From assembly GCA_019414665.1 (NCBI GenBank), contig DXLO01000021.1:1-45909 (forward strand): DNA of 45,909 nt, given 5' to 3'. Positions 1-8,586 of the stretch are shown piece after piece (within the stretch, counting starts at the first letter, position 1; the number at the start of each line of letters is the position of its first letter). The position numbers were made by a program, and so were the translations under genes. Below the pieces are notes generated by a model. It had not been told where the DNA came from. It saw only the letters and a program-made list of their open reading frames with translations, and made no database searches. Origin of the DNA: Bacteroides sp. GTDB lineage: Bacteria; Bacteroidota; Bacteroidia; Bacteroidales; Bacteroidaceae.

Positions 1-9
1 TGTTTAACT

Positions 10-34
10 TGTCCAACTTTTTGGGGTCACTTCA
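10..34. mobile_element. Terminal inverted repeat of an IS3-family (IS150-like) element, right end
   Basis: Read on the minus strand this starts TGAAGTGACCCC and ends AAAAAGTTGGACA, the layout typical of IS3-family (IS150 group) terminal repeats, which begin with TG and carry a GACCCC...GTTGGACA block. Read on the plus strand it ends in CA at position 34, so the element body would lie to the left, outside the window. No transposase is visible in the 9 bases available. The other end and the target duplication cannot be seen. The family assignment rests on recalled repeat consensus only. Confidence 0.5.
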
Positions 35-75
35 ATTTTGACACATCCTCTTTTTCCTTATTTCTTGCTGACAAA

Positions 76-411
76 TCAATCGACTTGTCCCAATGAATTT
101 CCATATTCCATTTCGCCCTGAACTACAAAGAACACATCGTCGGGTTCGAAAGGTCCCATACCGTCTTTTGCAGCCTCTTTGACTATGTAGTTTACAATTT
201 CATCCTGGTCGATGTTGATGTAACCTTCTTCGTCAGGTTGAGCGTCCAGACATCCGCTGGTTGTATAATAGTCTACTATCAAGTCGAGAATGTAATACAA
301 ATCGTCGTCTGTAAACTTCTCTTTCAAATCCTGAGGCAAATAGTTCTTAATAAACTCGATGGTCTTTTCATCGTCCTCATCTTCCAACAAGAAATCGTCT
401 TCCATTCCCAT
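76..411 (-). CDS. Small conserved-looking acidic protein, function unknown
   Basis: This encodes 111 residues that are strongly acidic (32 Asp+Glu). An acidic N-terminal run, LLEDEDDE, is followed by a predicted helical stretch rich in Tyr/Leu/Asp and a C-terminal part containing FEPDDVFFVVQGEMEYG. There is no signal peptide or membrane segment, so it should be cytosolic. Translation may begin at Met1 or Met3. It lies 24 nt downstream of trxA on the same strand with no terminator between, so it is probably expressed with thioredoxin. I do not recognise a named domain. It is likely a Bacteroidales-restricted family. The right end of an IS-like repeat stops about 40 nt beyond its stop codon, so the gene itself appears intact. 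Confidence 0.75.
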   Translation of the reverse strand: MGMEDDFLLEDEDDEKTIEFIKNYLPQDLKEKFTDDDLYYILDLIVDYYTTSGCLDAQPDEEGYINIDQDEIVNYIVKEAAKDGMGPFEPDDVFFVVQGEMEYGNSLGQVD

Positions 412-435
412 AGTCTTAGCGCGTTTTAAGTTATT

Positions 436-753
436 TTATTTCAATAAAGCTTCAACTTTTTCTTTCAAAGCAGCCTTTGTAGTAGCACCAACCTGTTTGT
501 CTACCACTTCACCGTTCTTGATGAACAATACGGTAGGAATATTACGTACACCAAACTGTGCAGGAAGATCAGCGTTATCGTCTACATCACATTTACCGAT
601 GTTTACAGTATCTTTATACTCTTCTGCCAATTCTTCGATGTAAGGAGCAATCTGCTTACAAGGTCCACACCAAGTAGCCCAGAAATCCAATACTACAGGT
701 TTTCCTTCTGCTACAATAGCTTCAAAATTGTCATCTTTAATGTTCAATGCCAT
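436..753 (-). CDS. trxA: Thioredoxin
   Basis: This 105-residue protein is the usual thioredoxin length. It carries the redox site WCGPC (Cys29 and Cys32) in FWATWCGPCKQ and the cis-Pro region RNIPTVLF. It reduces protein disulfides in the cytosol using thioredoxin reductase; that is family knowledge, and no reductase gene is in this window. There is no signal peptide, unlike the periplasmic TlpA-like proteins common in this phylum. It sits 44 nt downstream of dnaE but has its own promoter overlapping the dnaE stop codon, and it is probably followed in the same transcript by the small acidic protein. Confidence 0.95.
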   Translation of the reverse strand: MALNIKDDNFEAIVAEGKPVVLDFWATWCGPCKQIAPYIEELAEEYKDTVNIGKCDVDDNADLPAQFGVRNIPTVLFIKNGEVVDKQVGATTKAALKEKVEALLK

Positions 754-787
754 AATTCTAGTTGTTTAGGTTATTCAATTATATACG

Positions 788-819
788 CAAATATATACTA
801 ATTTATTTTATAGTCCAAC
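788..819 (-). promoter_or_regulatory. Promoter of trxA (Bacteroidetes type)
   Basis: On the minus strand, GTTG (816-819) is separated by exactly 20 nt from TATATTTG (788-795), matching the Bacteroidetes -33 TTG / -7 TAnnTTTG consensus. It overlaps the 3' end of dnaE and would start transcription about 30 nt upstream of the trxA ATG. Confidence 0.7.
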
Positions 820-3800
820 AATGGCTGACTTTTTAAATAATTTACAATGTCTTTTCGTACTGATATTTTCATTGTACGTGACATCAGATTGACATACATC
901 TGTCCGTCTTCATCTCGGATATAGAAGTACAGTTCGGCATTTCCGGGATTTTCTTTTACCAGCGAACTCAGCTCCATAATCATCTCGTCGTTGACAGCAG
1001 ACAAAGGAGCGGTAACCGTCAGCTTTTCTATCAGCCGGTCTTTTACTTCCGACAGCAGTTCGATGTTATTGATCTTCACTTCCCATTCTTCCTGCTTCCA
1101 CTGGCGAGGCTGACACTTACCGTGCATAAATAAAAACATTCCTTCGGCAAAAAAGTTTTTCTTTTCTACCCATTCATTGCCAAAAAATGCAAATTCGGCC
1201 GTACCGGAATAGTCTTCCACTTTTGCCACGCCAAAAGGTTTTCCTGTTTTGGTATATCCTTCGCGTACACCGGTTACGATACCTCCCAGTGTCAGGTCAT
1301 GATTCTGCAACGGAGTCAGATCAGACAGTTGTGCCATATGGGTATTGCATACATTTTCAAGTATTACAGAAAACTCATCCAGCGGATGTGCAGACAGATA
1401 AATACCTACTAGTTCACGCTCTTTGTTCAAGCGTTCCAGATCGCTCCATGCCGATGCACGGACAATTTCGGGAGTAGCTATTTCCACCTCATGCTCACCA
1501 CCAAACAACGAATTGGCGGCAGCTGCCTTATCCATCTGATATTTGTTTCCATAACGCACCAGTACTTCGACAAATGTTTCGTCTTTGGCATTCTTTACAA
1601 AGAAGTCTTCGCGATGAATGTTCGGGAAGCTGTCGAATGCTCCGGCCAAAGCCAGATTTTCGATATTCTTACGGTTACATGCCGAAAGATTCACACGCTG
1701 CACAAAGTCGAAGATATCTTTAAACGGTCCGTTTTTCTGCCGTTCGGTCAAGATGCTTTGTACAGCAGATTCTCCCACTCCCTTAATAGCTCCCAGTCCG
1801 AAACGGATATCTCCATGACGGTTTACAGAGAATTTCAGGCTACTTTCGTTTACATCAGGACCCAGTACGTTCACCCCGGTAGCCTTACTTTCGTCCATCA
1901 GTTTGGTAATTTCGGTAATGTTCGAAATGTTACGGCTCATGGTAGCCGCCATATATTCCGACGGATAGTTGGCTTTCAGATAAGCAGTCTGATAGGCAAC
2001 CCACGAATAGCAGGTAGCATGCGACTTATTGAAGGCGTAGGAAGCAAATTTTTCCCAGTCTGCCCAGATCTTTTCCAGAATCTTCGGATCATGACCGTTT
2101 TTCTTACCTCCTTCGATAAACTTAGGCTTCATATGATCCAGCTTGTCGCGCAACTTCTTACCCATCGCCTTACGCAAGGCATCCGATTCACCACGGGTAA
2201 AGTCGGCAAGCAGACGCGACAGCAACATCACCTGCTCCTGATAGACAGTAATACCGTATGTATCTTTCAGATACTTCTCCATGACGGGAATATCGTACTC
2301 GATAGGCTTACGTCCTTGCTTACGGTCGATAAAGTCGGGGATATAATCCATCGGTCCCGGACGGTAAAGGGCATTCATGGCAATCAAATCCTCGAACGTA
2401 GTCGGCTGAAGTTCACGAAGATATTTCTGCATACCAGCCGATTCGAACTGGAACGTACCGATGGTTCTACCCTCACTATAAAGGCGGTAAGTAGCAGGGT
2501 CGTCGATAGGTATCTCGTCTATATTCAGGATAATTCCTTTACTCTGCTTAATATTTTCGAGAGCTTCCTTGATGATGGAGAGTGTCTTCAGCCCCAGGAA
2601 GTCCATCTTGATCAGTCCCGTATCTTCAATAACCGAACCTTCATACTGGGTAACGAGCATCTTATCGCCGGTTTCTTTATCGTCGGCCGTACTGACAGGA
2701 ACCCAGTCAGTAATATCGTCACGGCAGATAATAGTACCACAGGCATGTACACCCGTATTGCGGACGTTTCCTTCCAACATCTTGGCGTACTTAATGGTAT
2801 CACGAAGCACAGGATCCGACGATACTTCGGCTGCCTGAAGCTCGGGCACATAGGCTATTGCATTGGGCAAGTTCAGTTTCTTATCAGGAATCTTATCGGG
2901 TACAAGCTTACACAAACGGTCGGACTCCGAAAGAGGCAATTTCTGTACACGTGCTACATCCTTAATGGCAAGCTTGGTAGCCATCGTACCGTATGTAATA
3001 ATATGAGCAACCTTTTCCTGTCCGTACTTCTCGGTTACCCAGTTCAACACGCGTCCTCGTCCGTCATCATCGAAGTCGACATCGATATCAGGCAAAGAAA
3101 TACGGTCAGGGTTCAAGAAACGCTCGAACAGCAAATCGTATTTGATAGGGTCGATCTGCGTAATACCCAGACAGTAGGCTACAGCCGAACCGGCTGCTGA
3201 TCCACGTCCCGGACCGACAGATACATCAAGTTGATTGCGGGCCGCAGAAATAAAGTCCTGTACAATAAGGAAGTAACCCGGGAAACCCATGGTTTTCATG
3301 ATATGAAGTTCGAACTTGATACGTTCTTTTACTTCATCTTCCAGATGCTCACCATAACGGCGGCGTGCTCCGTCGTATGCCAGCTTTGCCAGATAATCGG
3401 CTTCCAGCTTGATACGATACAGCTTTTCGTAACCTCCCAGTCGCTCAATCTTGGCCTTTGCCGACGCTTCATCCATGACCACATTGCCATTTTCATCTTG
3501 GGTAAATTCATCGAACAAATCTTTTTCGGTGAATTTCTTACGATATTCCTCTTCTGTTCCGAAATCTTCGGGAATGGCAAAAGTAGGCATGATAGGCGCA
3601 TTATCGATCGAATAAAACTCTACCTGATCGCATATATCGCAAGTATTCGCCAGTGCTTCGGGCACATCGGCAAACACTTCGTTCATTTCTTCACGGGTTT
3701 TCATCCACTCCTGTTTGGTATAAAGCATACGGTTAGGATCGTCCAGATCCTTACCCGTACTCAAACAGATTAGACGGTCGTGTGCTTCAGCATTTTCTTC

Positions 3801-4595
3801 ATCGACAAAGTGTACATCGTTTGTACACACCAGTTTGATATTATATTTTTTTGAATACTCTACCAATTTTTGATTTACAACTTCCTGAAGCTTGTAAGTT
3901 TCATGATTTGCACGAGGTACAGTAGCCTTGTGACGCTGAAGTTCAAGATAAAAATCATCGCCAAACAGATTCTTATACCACTGGATAGCTTCTTCTGCCT
4001 CTGCAAACTGACCTGCCGTAATGCGGCGTGGAATCTCTCCACCCAAACATGCCGAACAGACAATCAGTCCTTCGTGATATTTTTCCAGTTCCACACGGTC
4101 GGTACGCGGACGCATATAGAATCCCTCGGTCCATGCTTTCGATACCAGTTTGATAAGGTTGTGATAACCCTTCAGGTTTTTAGCAAGTACCACCAGGTGG
4201 TATCCACTCTGGTCAGCCTTTCCTTCCTTATCAGTCAGACGACGGCGTGCGACATACATTTCACAACCGATAATCGGCTTGAAGAGCTTCTTCTTGGCAG
4301 CTTCCAACTGTTCACGGCAAGCAGCAAGGTCGGCTTCCGGATTCTCCGACTCAGCTTTTCCACTTTCCAGTGCAGCTATCTTTTTCTTCAAATCCTTTAT
4401 TTCACCGTTGGTCCCGCCATTCTTCTTATTTACATAATTGAAGAATTCCTTTATACCGAACATATCACCATGATCGGTAACAGCAATGCCTCGCATGCCG
4501 TTGGCTATGGCTTTATCTACTAAACGGGGAATTGATGCCTGACCATCGAGAATAGAATATTGAGTATGGACGTGCAAATGAACAAAATCTTGCAT
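798..4595 (-). CDS. dnaE: DNA polymerase III subunit alpha (DnaE type)
   Basis: This is the replicative C-family DNA polymerase, 1265 residues from the start chosen here. The N-terminal PHP domain begins at once with VHLHVHTQYSILDG and has VTDHGDMFG. The polymerase core has GPGRGSAAGS and the catalytic aspartates in SLPDIDVDF. Helix-hairpin-helix and OB-fold regions follow (LGGIVTGVREG). A Lys/Glu/Ala-rich, coiled-coil-like insertion sits in the PHP domain around residues 70-105. An in-frame ATG 51 nt further upstream is possible, but a good promoter at 4620-4651 would place the transcription start inside that extension, and the PHP homology starts right at the ATG used here. Upstream is a divergent spacer to psd; downstream is trxA. 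Confidence 0.96.
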   Translation of the reverse strand: MQDFVHLHVHTQYSILDGQASIPRLVDKAIANGMRGIAVTDHGDMFGIKEFFNYVNKKNGGTNGEIKDLKKKIAALESGKAESENPEADLAACREQLEAAKKKLFKPIIGCEMYVARRRLTDKEGKADQSGYHLVVLAKNLKGYHNLIKLVSKAWTEGFYMRPRTDRVELEKYHEGLIVCSACLGGEIPRRITAGQFAEAEEAIQWYKNLFGDDFYLELQRHKATVPRANHETYKLQEVVNQKLVEYSKKYNIKLVCTNDVHFVDEENAEAHDRLICLSTGKDLDDPNRMLYTKQEWMKTREEMNEVFADVPEALANTCDICDQVEFYSIDNAPIMPTFAIPEDFGTEEEYRKKFTEKDLFDEFTQDENGNVVMDEASAKAKIERLGGYEKLYRIKLEADYLAKLAYDGARRRYGEHLEDEVKERIKFELHIMKTMGFPGYFLIVQDFISAARNQLDVSVGPGRGSAAGSAVAYCLGITQIDPIKYDLLFERFLNPDRISLPDIDVDFDDDGRGRVLNWVTEKYGQEKVAHIITYGTMATKLAIKDVARVQKLPLSESDRLCKLVPDKIPDKKLNLPNAIAYVPELQAAEVSSDPVLRDTIKYAKMLEGNVRNTGVHACGTIICRDDITDWVPVSTADDKETGDKMLVTQYEGSVIEDTGLIKMDFLGLKTLSIIKEALENIKQSKGIILNIDEIPIDDPATYRLYSEGRTIGTFQFESAGMQKYLRELQPTTFEDLIAMNALYRPGPMDYIPDFIDRKQGRKPIEYDIPVMEKYLKDTYGITVYQEQVMLLSRLLADFTRGESDALRKAMGKKLRDKLDHMKPKFIEGGKKNGHDPKILEKIWADWEKFASYAFNKSHATCYSWVAYQTAYLKANYPSEYMAATMSRNISNITEITKLMDESKATGVNVLGPDVNESSLKFSVNRHGDIRFGLGAIKGVGESAVQSILTERQKNGPFKDIFDFVQRVNLSACNRKNIENLALAGAFDSFPNIHREDFFVKNAKDETFVEVLVRYGNKYQMDKAAAANSLFGGEHEVEIATPEIVRASAWSDLERLNKERELVGIYLSAHPLDEFSVILENVCNTHMAQLSDLTPLQNHDLTLGGIVTGVREGYTKTGKPFGVAKVEDYSGTAEFAFFGNEWVEKKNFFAEGMFLFMHGKCQPRQWKQEEWEVKINNIELLSEVKDRLIEKLTVTAPLSAVNDEMIMELSSLVKENPGNAELYFYIRDEDGQMYVNLMSRTMKISVRKDIVNYLKSQPLLDYKIN

Positions 4596-4619
4596 ATTTT
4601 CATTATTAAAAACAGAGTT

Positions 4620-4651
4620 CAAAGATACCGAGCTTTCGGAGAACAACCAAC
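4620..4651 (-). promoter_or_regulatory. Promoter of dnaE
   Basis: On the minus strand, GTTG (4648-4651), a 20-nt spacer and TATCTTTG (4620-4627) fit the Bacteroidetes consensus. The implied transcription start is near 4613, just upstream of the ATG at 4595. This rules against an earlier start codon at 4646. Confidence 0.7.
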
Positions 4652-4729
4652 TACAAACGATAAAACTTGTAACGAATGAATACTTTTTAGTAAAAAAAAG
4701 GCATAAAGGACAATTCTAACGGTTGTTTA

Positions 4730-4761
4730 TTTGGCAGGTTTTTAAATTAAATATATTTTTG
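4730..4761 (+). promoter_or_regulatory. Promoter of psd-pssA-DUF4834
   Basis: TTTG (4730-4733), a 20-nt spacer and TATTTTTG (4754-4761) match the Bacteroidetes promoter consensus. The psd ATG follows 20 nt after the -7 box, giving a very short leader. Confidence 0.75.
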
Positions 4762-4781
4762 CACGATAAATAAACTTTGTT

Positions 4782-5477
4782 ATGACCCGATTGAACAAAA
4801 TAAAAAAGATAAAGAAAATAAGATTACACCGGGAAGGTACTCACATTCTAATCACCAGCGCACTTTTATTGCTTATTGTCAACGCAGCATTGTATTGGGG
4901 ATTAGAGTGCAAAATGCCTTTCTACATCATAGCTTTTGCCAGCATCATTCTTTACCTGCTGATGGCAAATTTTTTCCGTTGCCCTATCCGTCTGTTCGAT
5001 GGTGAAACAGAAAAAATTGTCGTAGCCCCTGCCGATGGTCGTATCGTTGTGATAGAGGAAGTAGATGAGCATGAATATTTTCATGACCGTCGTCTGATGA
5101 TTTCTATCTTTATGGATATTACAAACGTTCATGCCAACTGGTATCCGGTAGATGGAGTTATTCGTCACGTTGATCATCATAACGGACGTTTCATGAAAGC
5201 ATGGTTACCGAAAGCGAGTACAGAAAACGAACGCTCTATGGTGGTAATAGATACTCCGGAAGGACATACGGTCATGGCCAGACAGATTGCGGGAGCAGTA
5301 GCACGCCGTATCGTTACTTATGCAGAAAAAGGAGAAGACTGCTACATTGACGAACACATGGGATTCATAAAATTCGGATCACGTGTAGACGTATATTTGC
5401 CTCTGGGAACTGAAGTGTGCGTTAAGATGGGGCAAAAGACAACAGGTAATCAGACTGTCATAGCAAAATTAAAGTAA
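4782..5477 (+). CDS. psd: Phosphatidylserine decarboxylase proenzyme
   Basis: The protein has 231 residues and belongs to the short, Bacteroidetes/archaeal-like Psd group. It decarboxylates phosphatidylserine to phosphatidylethanolamine. A basic N-terminus is followed by two hydrophobic membrane segments (about residues 21-62). The C-terminal GFIKFGSRVDVYLP contains the Gly199-Ser200 pair, where family members self-cleave to make the pyruvoyl cofactor. VAPADGRIV and the His-rich VDHHNGRF region are also typical. pssA, which makes its substrate, starts 20 nt downstream, so the two steps form an operon. Confidence 0.94.
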   Translation: MTRLNKIKKIKKIRLHREGTHILITSALLLLIVNAALYWGLECKMPFYIIAFASIILYLLMANFFRCPIRLFDGETEKIVVAPADGRIVVIEEVDEHEYFHDRRLMISIFMDITNVHANWYPVDGVIRHVDHHNGRFMKAWLPKASTENERSMVVIDTPEGHTVMARQIAGAVARRIVTYAEKGEDCYIDEHMGFIKFGSRVDVYLPLGTEVCVKMGQKTTGNQTVIAKLK

Positions 5478-5497
5478 TACAGGAAGGAAGCAAAAAC

Positions 5498-6202
5498 ATG
5501 GCAAACGCAATCGTTCGCAATATTCCCAATACACTTACAAGCTGCAACTTGTTTTCAGGTTGTATAGCTGCGTATATGGCTTTTCATGGCAATTATAAGG
5601 AAGCCTTATTATTCATTGTATTAGGTGCTATGTTCGATTTCTTTGATGGAATGACCGCACGTTTGCTACATGTATCATCTCCTATCGGTAAAGAACTAGA
5701 CTCACTGGCTGATGACATTACATTCGGACTGGCTCCGGCAGCCATTGCTTTTTCCTTGTTCAAGGAAGTATATTATCCGGATTTTTTAATGCCGGTAGCA
5801 GGCATTATGCCATACACAGCTTTTCTGATTGCTGTATTCTCGGGATTAAGACTAGCCAAATTTAATATAGACGAACGCCAGACCAGTTCTTTTATCGGCA
5901 TGCCTACGCCTGCCAATGCATTATTCTGGGCTTCACTGGCTGTAGGAGGACATTCTTTTTTAATATCCGACAATTTTAATGCTATCTATCTTTTTGTATT
6001 AGTGGTAGTCATGTCATTACTGCTTGTCGCAGAACTGCCAATGTTCTCATTGAAGTTTAAAGATTTGTCTTGGGGACACAACAAAGTCAGTTATATATTT
6101 CTGATTGTCAGTCTGCCATTGCTTATCATTTTCCAGTTAAGCGGTATAGCAGCGGTCATTATCTGGTATATTCTCCTGTCATTGGCAACACGTAAAAAAT
6201 AA
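5498..6202 (+). CDS. pssA: CDP-diacylglycerol--serine O-phosphatidyltransferase
   Basis: This is a 234-residue polytopic membrane enzyme that joins CDP-diacylglycerol and L-serine to give phosphatidylserine. The CDP-alcohol phosphotransferase signature is complete: Asp50, Gly51, Ala54, Arg55, Gly64, Asp68 and Asp72 (DGMTAR...GKELDSLADD). About six to eight hydrophobic segments follow through the C-terminus. It lies 20 nt after psd and 55 nt before the DUF4834 gene, under the psd promoter, and makes the substrate for psd. Confidence 0.95.
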   Translation: MANAIVRNIPNTLTSCNLFSGCIAAYMAFHGNYKEALLFIVLGAMFDFFDGMTARLLHVSSPIGKELDSLADDITFGLAPAAIAFSLFKEVYYPDFLMPVAGIMPYTAFLIAVFSGLRLAKFNIDERQTSSFIGMPTPANALFWASLAVGGHSFLISDNFNAIYLFVLVVVMSLLLVAELPMFSLKFKDLSWGHNKVSYIFLIVSLPLLIIFQLSGIAAVIIWYILLSLATRKK

Positions 6203-6257
6203 TTAAAACAATAATCGCGGCACGGTTATTGTTACTTTATGAATAAAAACAATAACT

Positions 6258-6545
6258 ATGTTTCATATTTTAGGATTTCTATTTTTTTTCATTCTGATAA
6301 TTCTTGTTATCGGACTTGCCTTAATCTCCAAGGTGATACGTACAATATTAGGACTCGGTCGTCGTATGACAACCGGAAACGCATCTTCCTCGACTAATAC
6401 GAGTTCGCGAAACAGTCAGTATAACTCATCATCTTCCAGCGAAAGCAATTCACAGCGTCAGCCCAATGAAACTACATCGGGCAGGAAAAAGATATTTGGA
6501 AGTGACGAGGGTGAATATATTGACTTTGAAGAGGTAAAGGAATAA
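6258..6545 (+). CDS. DUF4834-like small membrane protein
   Basis: The protein has 95 residues: an N-terminal hydrophobic segment (FHILGFLFFFILIILVIGLA) followed by a long low-complexity Ser/Asn/Thr stretch and an acidic tail ending YIDFEEVKE. This resembles the DUF4834 proteins found beside pssA in Bacteroidales, an assignment made from memory of the family and its location. It is the last gene of the psd-pssA transcript, with a strong terminator 35 nt downstream. Function is unknown. A role near the inner membrane in phospholipid synthesis is only suggested by context. Confidence 0.75.
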   Translation: MFHILGFLFFFILIILVIGLALISKVIRTILGLGRRMTTGNASSSTNTSSRNSQYNSSSSSESNSQRQPNETTSGRKKIFGSDEGEYIDFEEVKE

Positions 6546-6579
6546 GAAACTGAGAATATTCAATGTATATAAATAATTT

Positions 6580-6640
6580 CCCCACTTAAAAAAGACTTTC
6601 TTTTTACAGATAAGTCTGTTTTTAAGTGGGGAAACTTTTT
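6580..6640. terminator. Bidirectional intrinsic terminator between DUF4834 and the Lrp gene
   Basis: A stem of about 18 bp is formed by CCCCACTTAAAAA...AGACTT (6580-6598) and AAGTCTG...TTTTTAAGTGGGG (6612-6631), followed by a T run on the plus strand. The genes converge here, so it can serve both. Confidence 0.8.
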
Positions 6641-6666
6641 TATATCTCTATACTCAATATATCAGG

Positions 6667-7149
6667 TTATTCTTCATCATCGTCCACCAAATCTTGTATC
6701 GGCATCTGACGCTTAATAGCCTCACGGAAAGAAATAATGGTTTCTGAACGTGCCAATCCCAAAGGCTGCAACTTATCGTGAATAATATTTAGCAAGTGAT
6801 GATTGTTTCTGGCGTAAATCTTTATGAACATGTCATATTGTCCGGTTGTATAATGACACTCTACCACTTCGGGAATACATTTTAGAGCTTCTGTCACCGA
6901 ATCAAATTGTTCGGGATCTCTCAGAAACAAACCAATATAAGCACAAGTTTCATAACCGACCTTTTCAGGATCTATTATAAACTCGGAGCCTTTCAGTATT
7001 CCCAAGTTTGTCAACTTTTGAATACGCTGATGAATCGCTGCACCCGATACATTACAAGCACGAGCAACTTCCAGAAATGGAATACGAGCATTGTCAGCAA
7101 TCAAGCGCAAAATCTGTTCGTCTAATTTGTCTAATTGATGATGTCCCAT
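6667..7149 (-). CDS. Lrp/AsnC-family transcriptional regulator
   Basis: The protein has 160 residues, the usual Lrp/AsnC size. The N-terminal winged helix-turn-helix is LDKLDEQILRLIADNARIPF...VARACNVSGAAIHQRIQKL. The C-terminal RAM/ligand-binding domain contains CAYIGLFLRDPEQF and VVECHYTTGQYDMFIKIYAR. Such proteins bind DNA as oligomers and usually respond to amino acids; the ligand cannot be told from sequence. A -7 box lies 22 nt upstream of the ATG. It is transcribed alone, convergent with the psd operon and divergent from the M64 peptidase gene, which it could regulate (inference from position only). Confidence 0.92.
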   Translation of the reverse strand: MGHHQLDKLDEQILRLIADNARIPFLEVARACNVSGAAIHQRIQKLTNLGILKGSEFIIDPEKVGYETCAYIGLFLRDPEQFDSVTEALKCIPEVVECHYTTGQYDMFIKIYARNNHHLLNIIHDKLQPLGLARSETIISFREAIKRQMPIQDLVDDDEE

Positions 7150-7170
7150 TGATTAATGTTTTATTTGGTA

Positions 7171-7178
7171 CAAATATA
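7171..7178 (-). promoter_or_regulatory. -7 box of the Lrp-family gene
   Basis: TATATTTG on the minus strand fits TAnnTTTG and lies 22 nt upstream of the ATG. No TTG is found at the ideal spacing, so only the -7 half is supported. Confidence 0.45.
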
Positions 7179-7252
7179 GTATATTTATTCCATACGCTAG
7201 ATAGCAATTATAACTTTTATCTTTGTTTTAGCAGTAAATTGGCAGATAGTCC

Positions 7253-7260
7253 TATCTTTG
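7253..7260 (+). promoter_or_regulatory. -7 box of the M64 peptidase gene (a second copy at 7218-7225)
   Basis: TATCTTTG occurs 24 nt before the ATG and again 35 nt further upstream. Neither has a clear -33 partner at 19-21 nt, which would suit an activator-dependent promoter. Confidence 0.45.
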
Positions 7261-7283
7261 TAAAAATTTAAATCTTTTGAATT

Positions 7284-8573
7284 ATGAGAAAAAACATATG
7301 GGCGGCATTGCTGATTTCAGCATGCACGCAGATTGGAGCATATGCACAAAACTTCGATGATTTCTTTACTAATAAAACACTGAGAGTAGATTATTTGTTC
7401 AACGGAAATGCGCAAAAACAAGAAATAAGCCTTGATGAACTGGTATCACTTCCCGGATGGGCCGGAAGAAGAAATTTTCTTGATAAACTTCCGTTAGAAG
7501 GTAACGGACAGATTAGAATGAAAGATAAGACTACTGGAAAGGTAATATACCGTACATCCTTTTCCAGCCTATTCCAAGAATGGGTAAGTGAAGAGGAAGC
7601 CAGCCGTGTGACCAGGGGATTCGAAAACACTTTTTTACTTCCCTATCCTAAACAACCAGCAACGGTAACCATCGAACTGAAGAACGTTTATCATCAGACT
7701 TGTGCATCACTCACTCATGAAATCAATCCGGATGATATCCTTATTCACCAACGCGGTACAACGCATATAACTCCTCACCGCTATCTGCTTCAAAACGGTA
7801 CACCCGAAAAATGTATTGATCTCGCTATCATGGCTGAAGGATATACCGAAGATGAAATGGAAATCTTCTACAAAGACGCTCAGACTGCTTGTGAAGCAAT
7901 ATTTGCTCACGAACCATTCAAGCATCTGAAAGAACGCTTCAACGTCGTAGCAGTAGCTACACCGTCGCACGATAGTGGAGTGAGCATTCCGAGAAAAGGG
8001 GAATGGAAAAATACTGCTGTCAGTTCTCATTTTGATACATTCTATTCCGACCGCTACTTGACAACTCGCAGCGTAAAAGCCATGCATAACTGGCTTGCTG
8101 GCATTCCTTATGAGCATATCATTATTCTGGCCAATACTGACACTTACGGTGGAGGAGGTATCTATAATTCATACTTGCTGACTACGGCACATCACCCGAT
8201 GTTTAAGCCCGTAGTAGTACATGAGTTAGGCCATAGTTTCGGAGGATTAGGTGACGAATATGCGTATGACACAGCTCCCAGTCCGCAATACCCATATAGC
8301 GTAGAACCATGGGAACCTAATATAACGACACTGGTTGATTTTGAAAGCAAATGGAAAGATATGCTTCCGGCACAAACTCCTGTCCCCACTCCAGCAGAAA
8401 CAGACCCTAATACGATATATACTAAAGTAGGTGTGTACGAAGGAGGAGGATATACATTAAAAGGAATCTATCGTCCGACAACAGAATGCAGAATGAAAAT
8501 AAACGAAGCACCTCGTTTCTGTCCTGTTTGCGAACGTTCACTCGAAAAAACAATTCATTTCTATACCGATTAA
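7284..8573 (+). CDS. Secreted family M64 metallopeptidase (IgA-peptidase-like)
   Basis: The protein has 429 residues. A Sec signal peptide (MRKNIWAALLISACTQIGAYA) suggests export to the periplasm or cell surface. An N-terminal M64_N-like beta domain (about residues 22-160) precedes the peptidase domain, which contains CIDLAIMAEGYTEDEM and the zinc site HELGHSFGGLGDE (His313, Glu314, His317, Asp324). The C-terminal part has TTECRMK and FCPVCERS. Family M64 is named after a Clostridium ramosum IgA protease; the true substrate of Bacteroidales members is mostly unknown. A GNAT gene starts 13 nt after the stop and is probably co-transcribed. Confidence 0.9.
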   Translation: MRKNIWAALLISACTQIGAYAQNFDDFFTNKTLRVDYLFNGNAQKQEISLDELVSLPGWAGRRNFLDKLPLEGNGQIRMKDKTTGKVIYRTSFSSLFQEWVSEEEASRVTRGFENTFLLPYPKQPATVTIELKNVYHQTCASLTHEINPDDILIHQRGTTHITPHRYLLQNGTPEKCIDLAIMAEGYTEDEMEIFYKDAQTACEAIFAHEPFKHLKERFNVVAVATPSHDSGVSIPRKGEWKNTAVSSHFDTFYSDRYLTTRSVKAMHNWLAGIPYEHIIILANTDTYGGGGIYNSYLLTTAHHPMFKPVVVHELGHSFGGLGDEYAYDTAPSPQYPYSVEPWEPNITTLVDFESKWKDMLPAQTPVPTPAETDPNTIYTKVGVYEGGGYTLKGIYRPTTECRMKINEAPRFCPVCERSLEKTIHFYTD

Positions 8574-8586
8574 AATATTTAAAACC

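Noticed and set aside
1491..3200. Long plus-strand open frame opposite dnaE (569 codons)
   Set aside because: It is fully antisense to dnaE, the composition is unlike a real protein (rich in His, Arg, Phe, Ile), and there is no start context; it is a shadow of dnaE codon use.
4596..4646. 17-residue N-terminal extension of dnaE
   Set aside because: The promoter at 4620-4651 lies across it and PHP homology begins at the downstream ATG.
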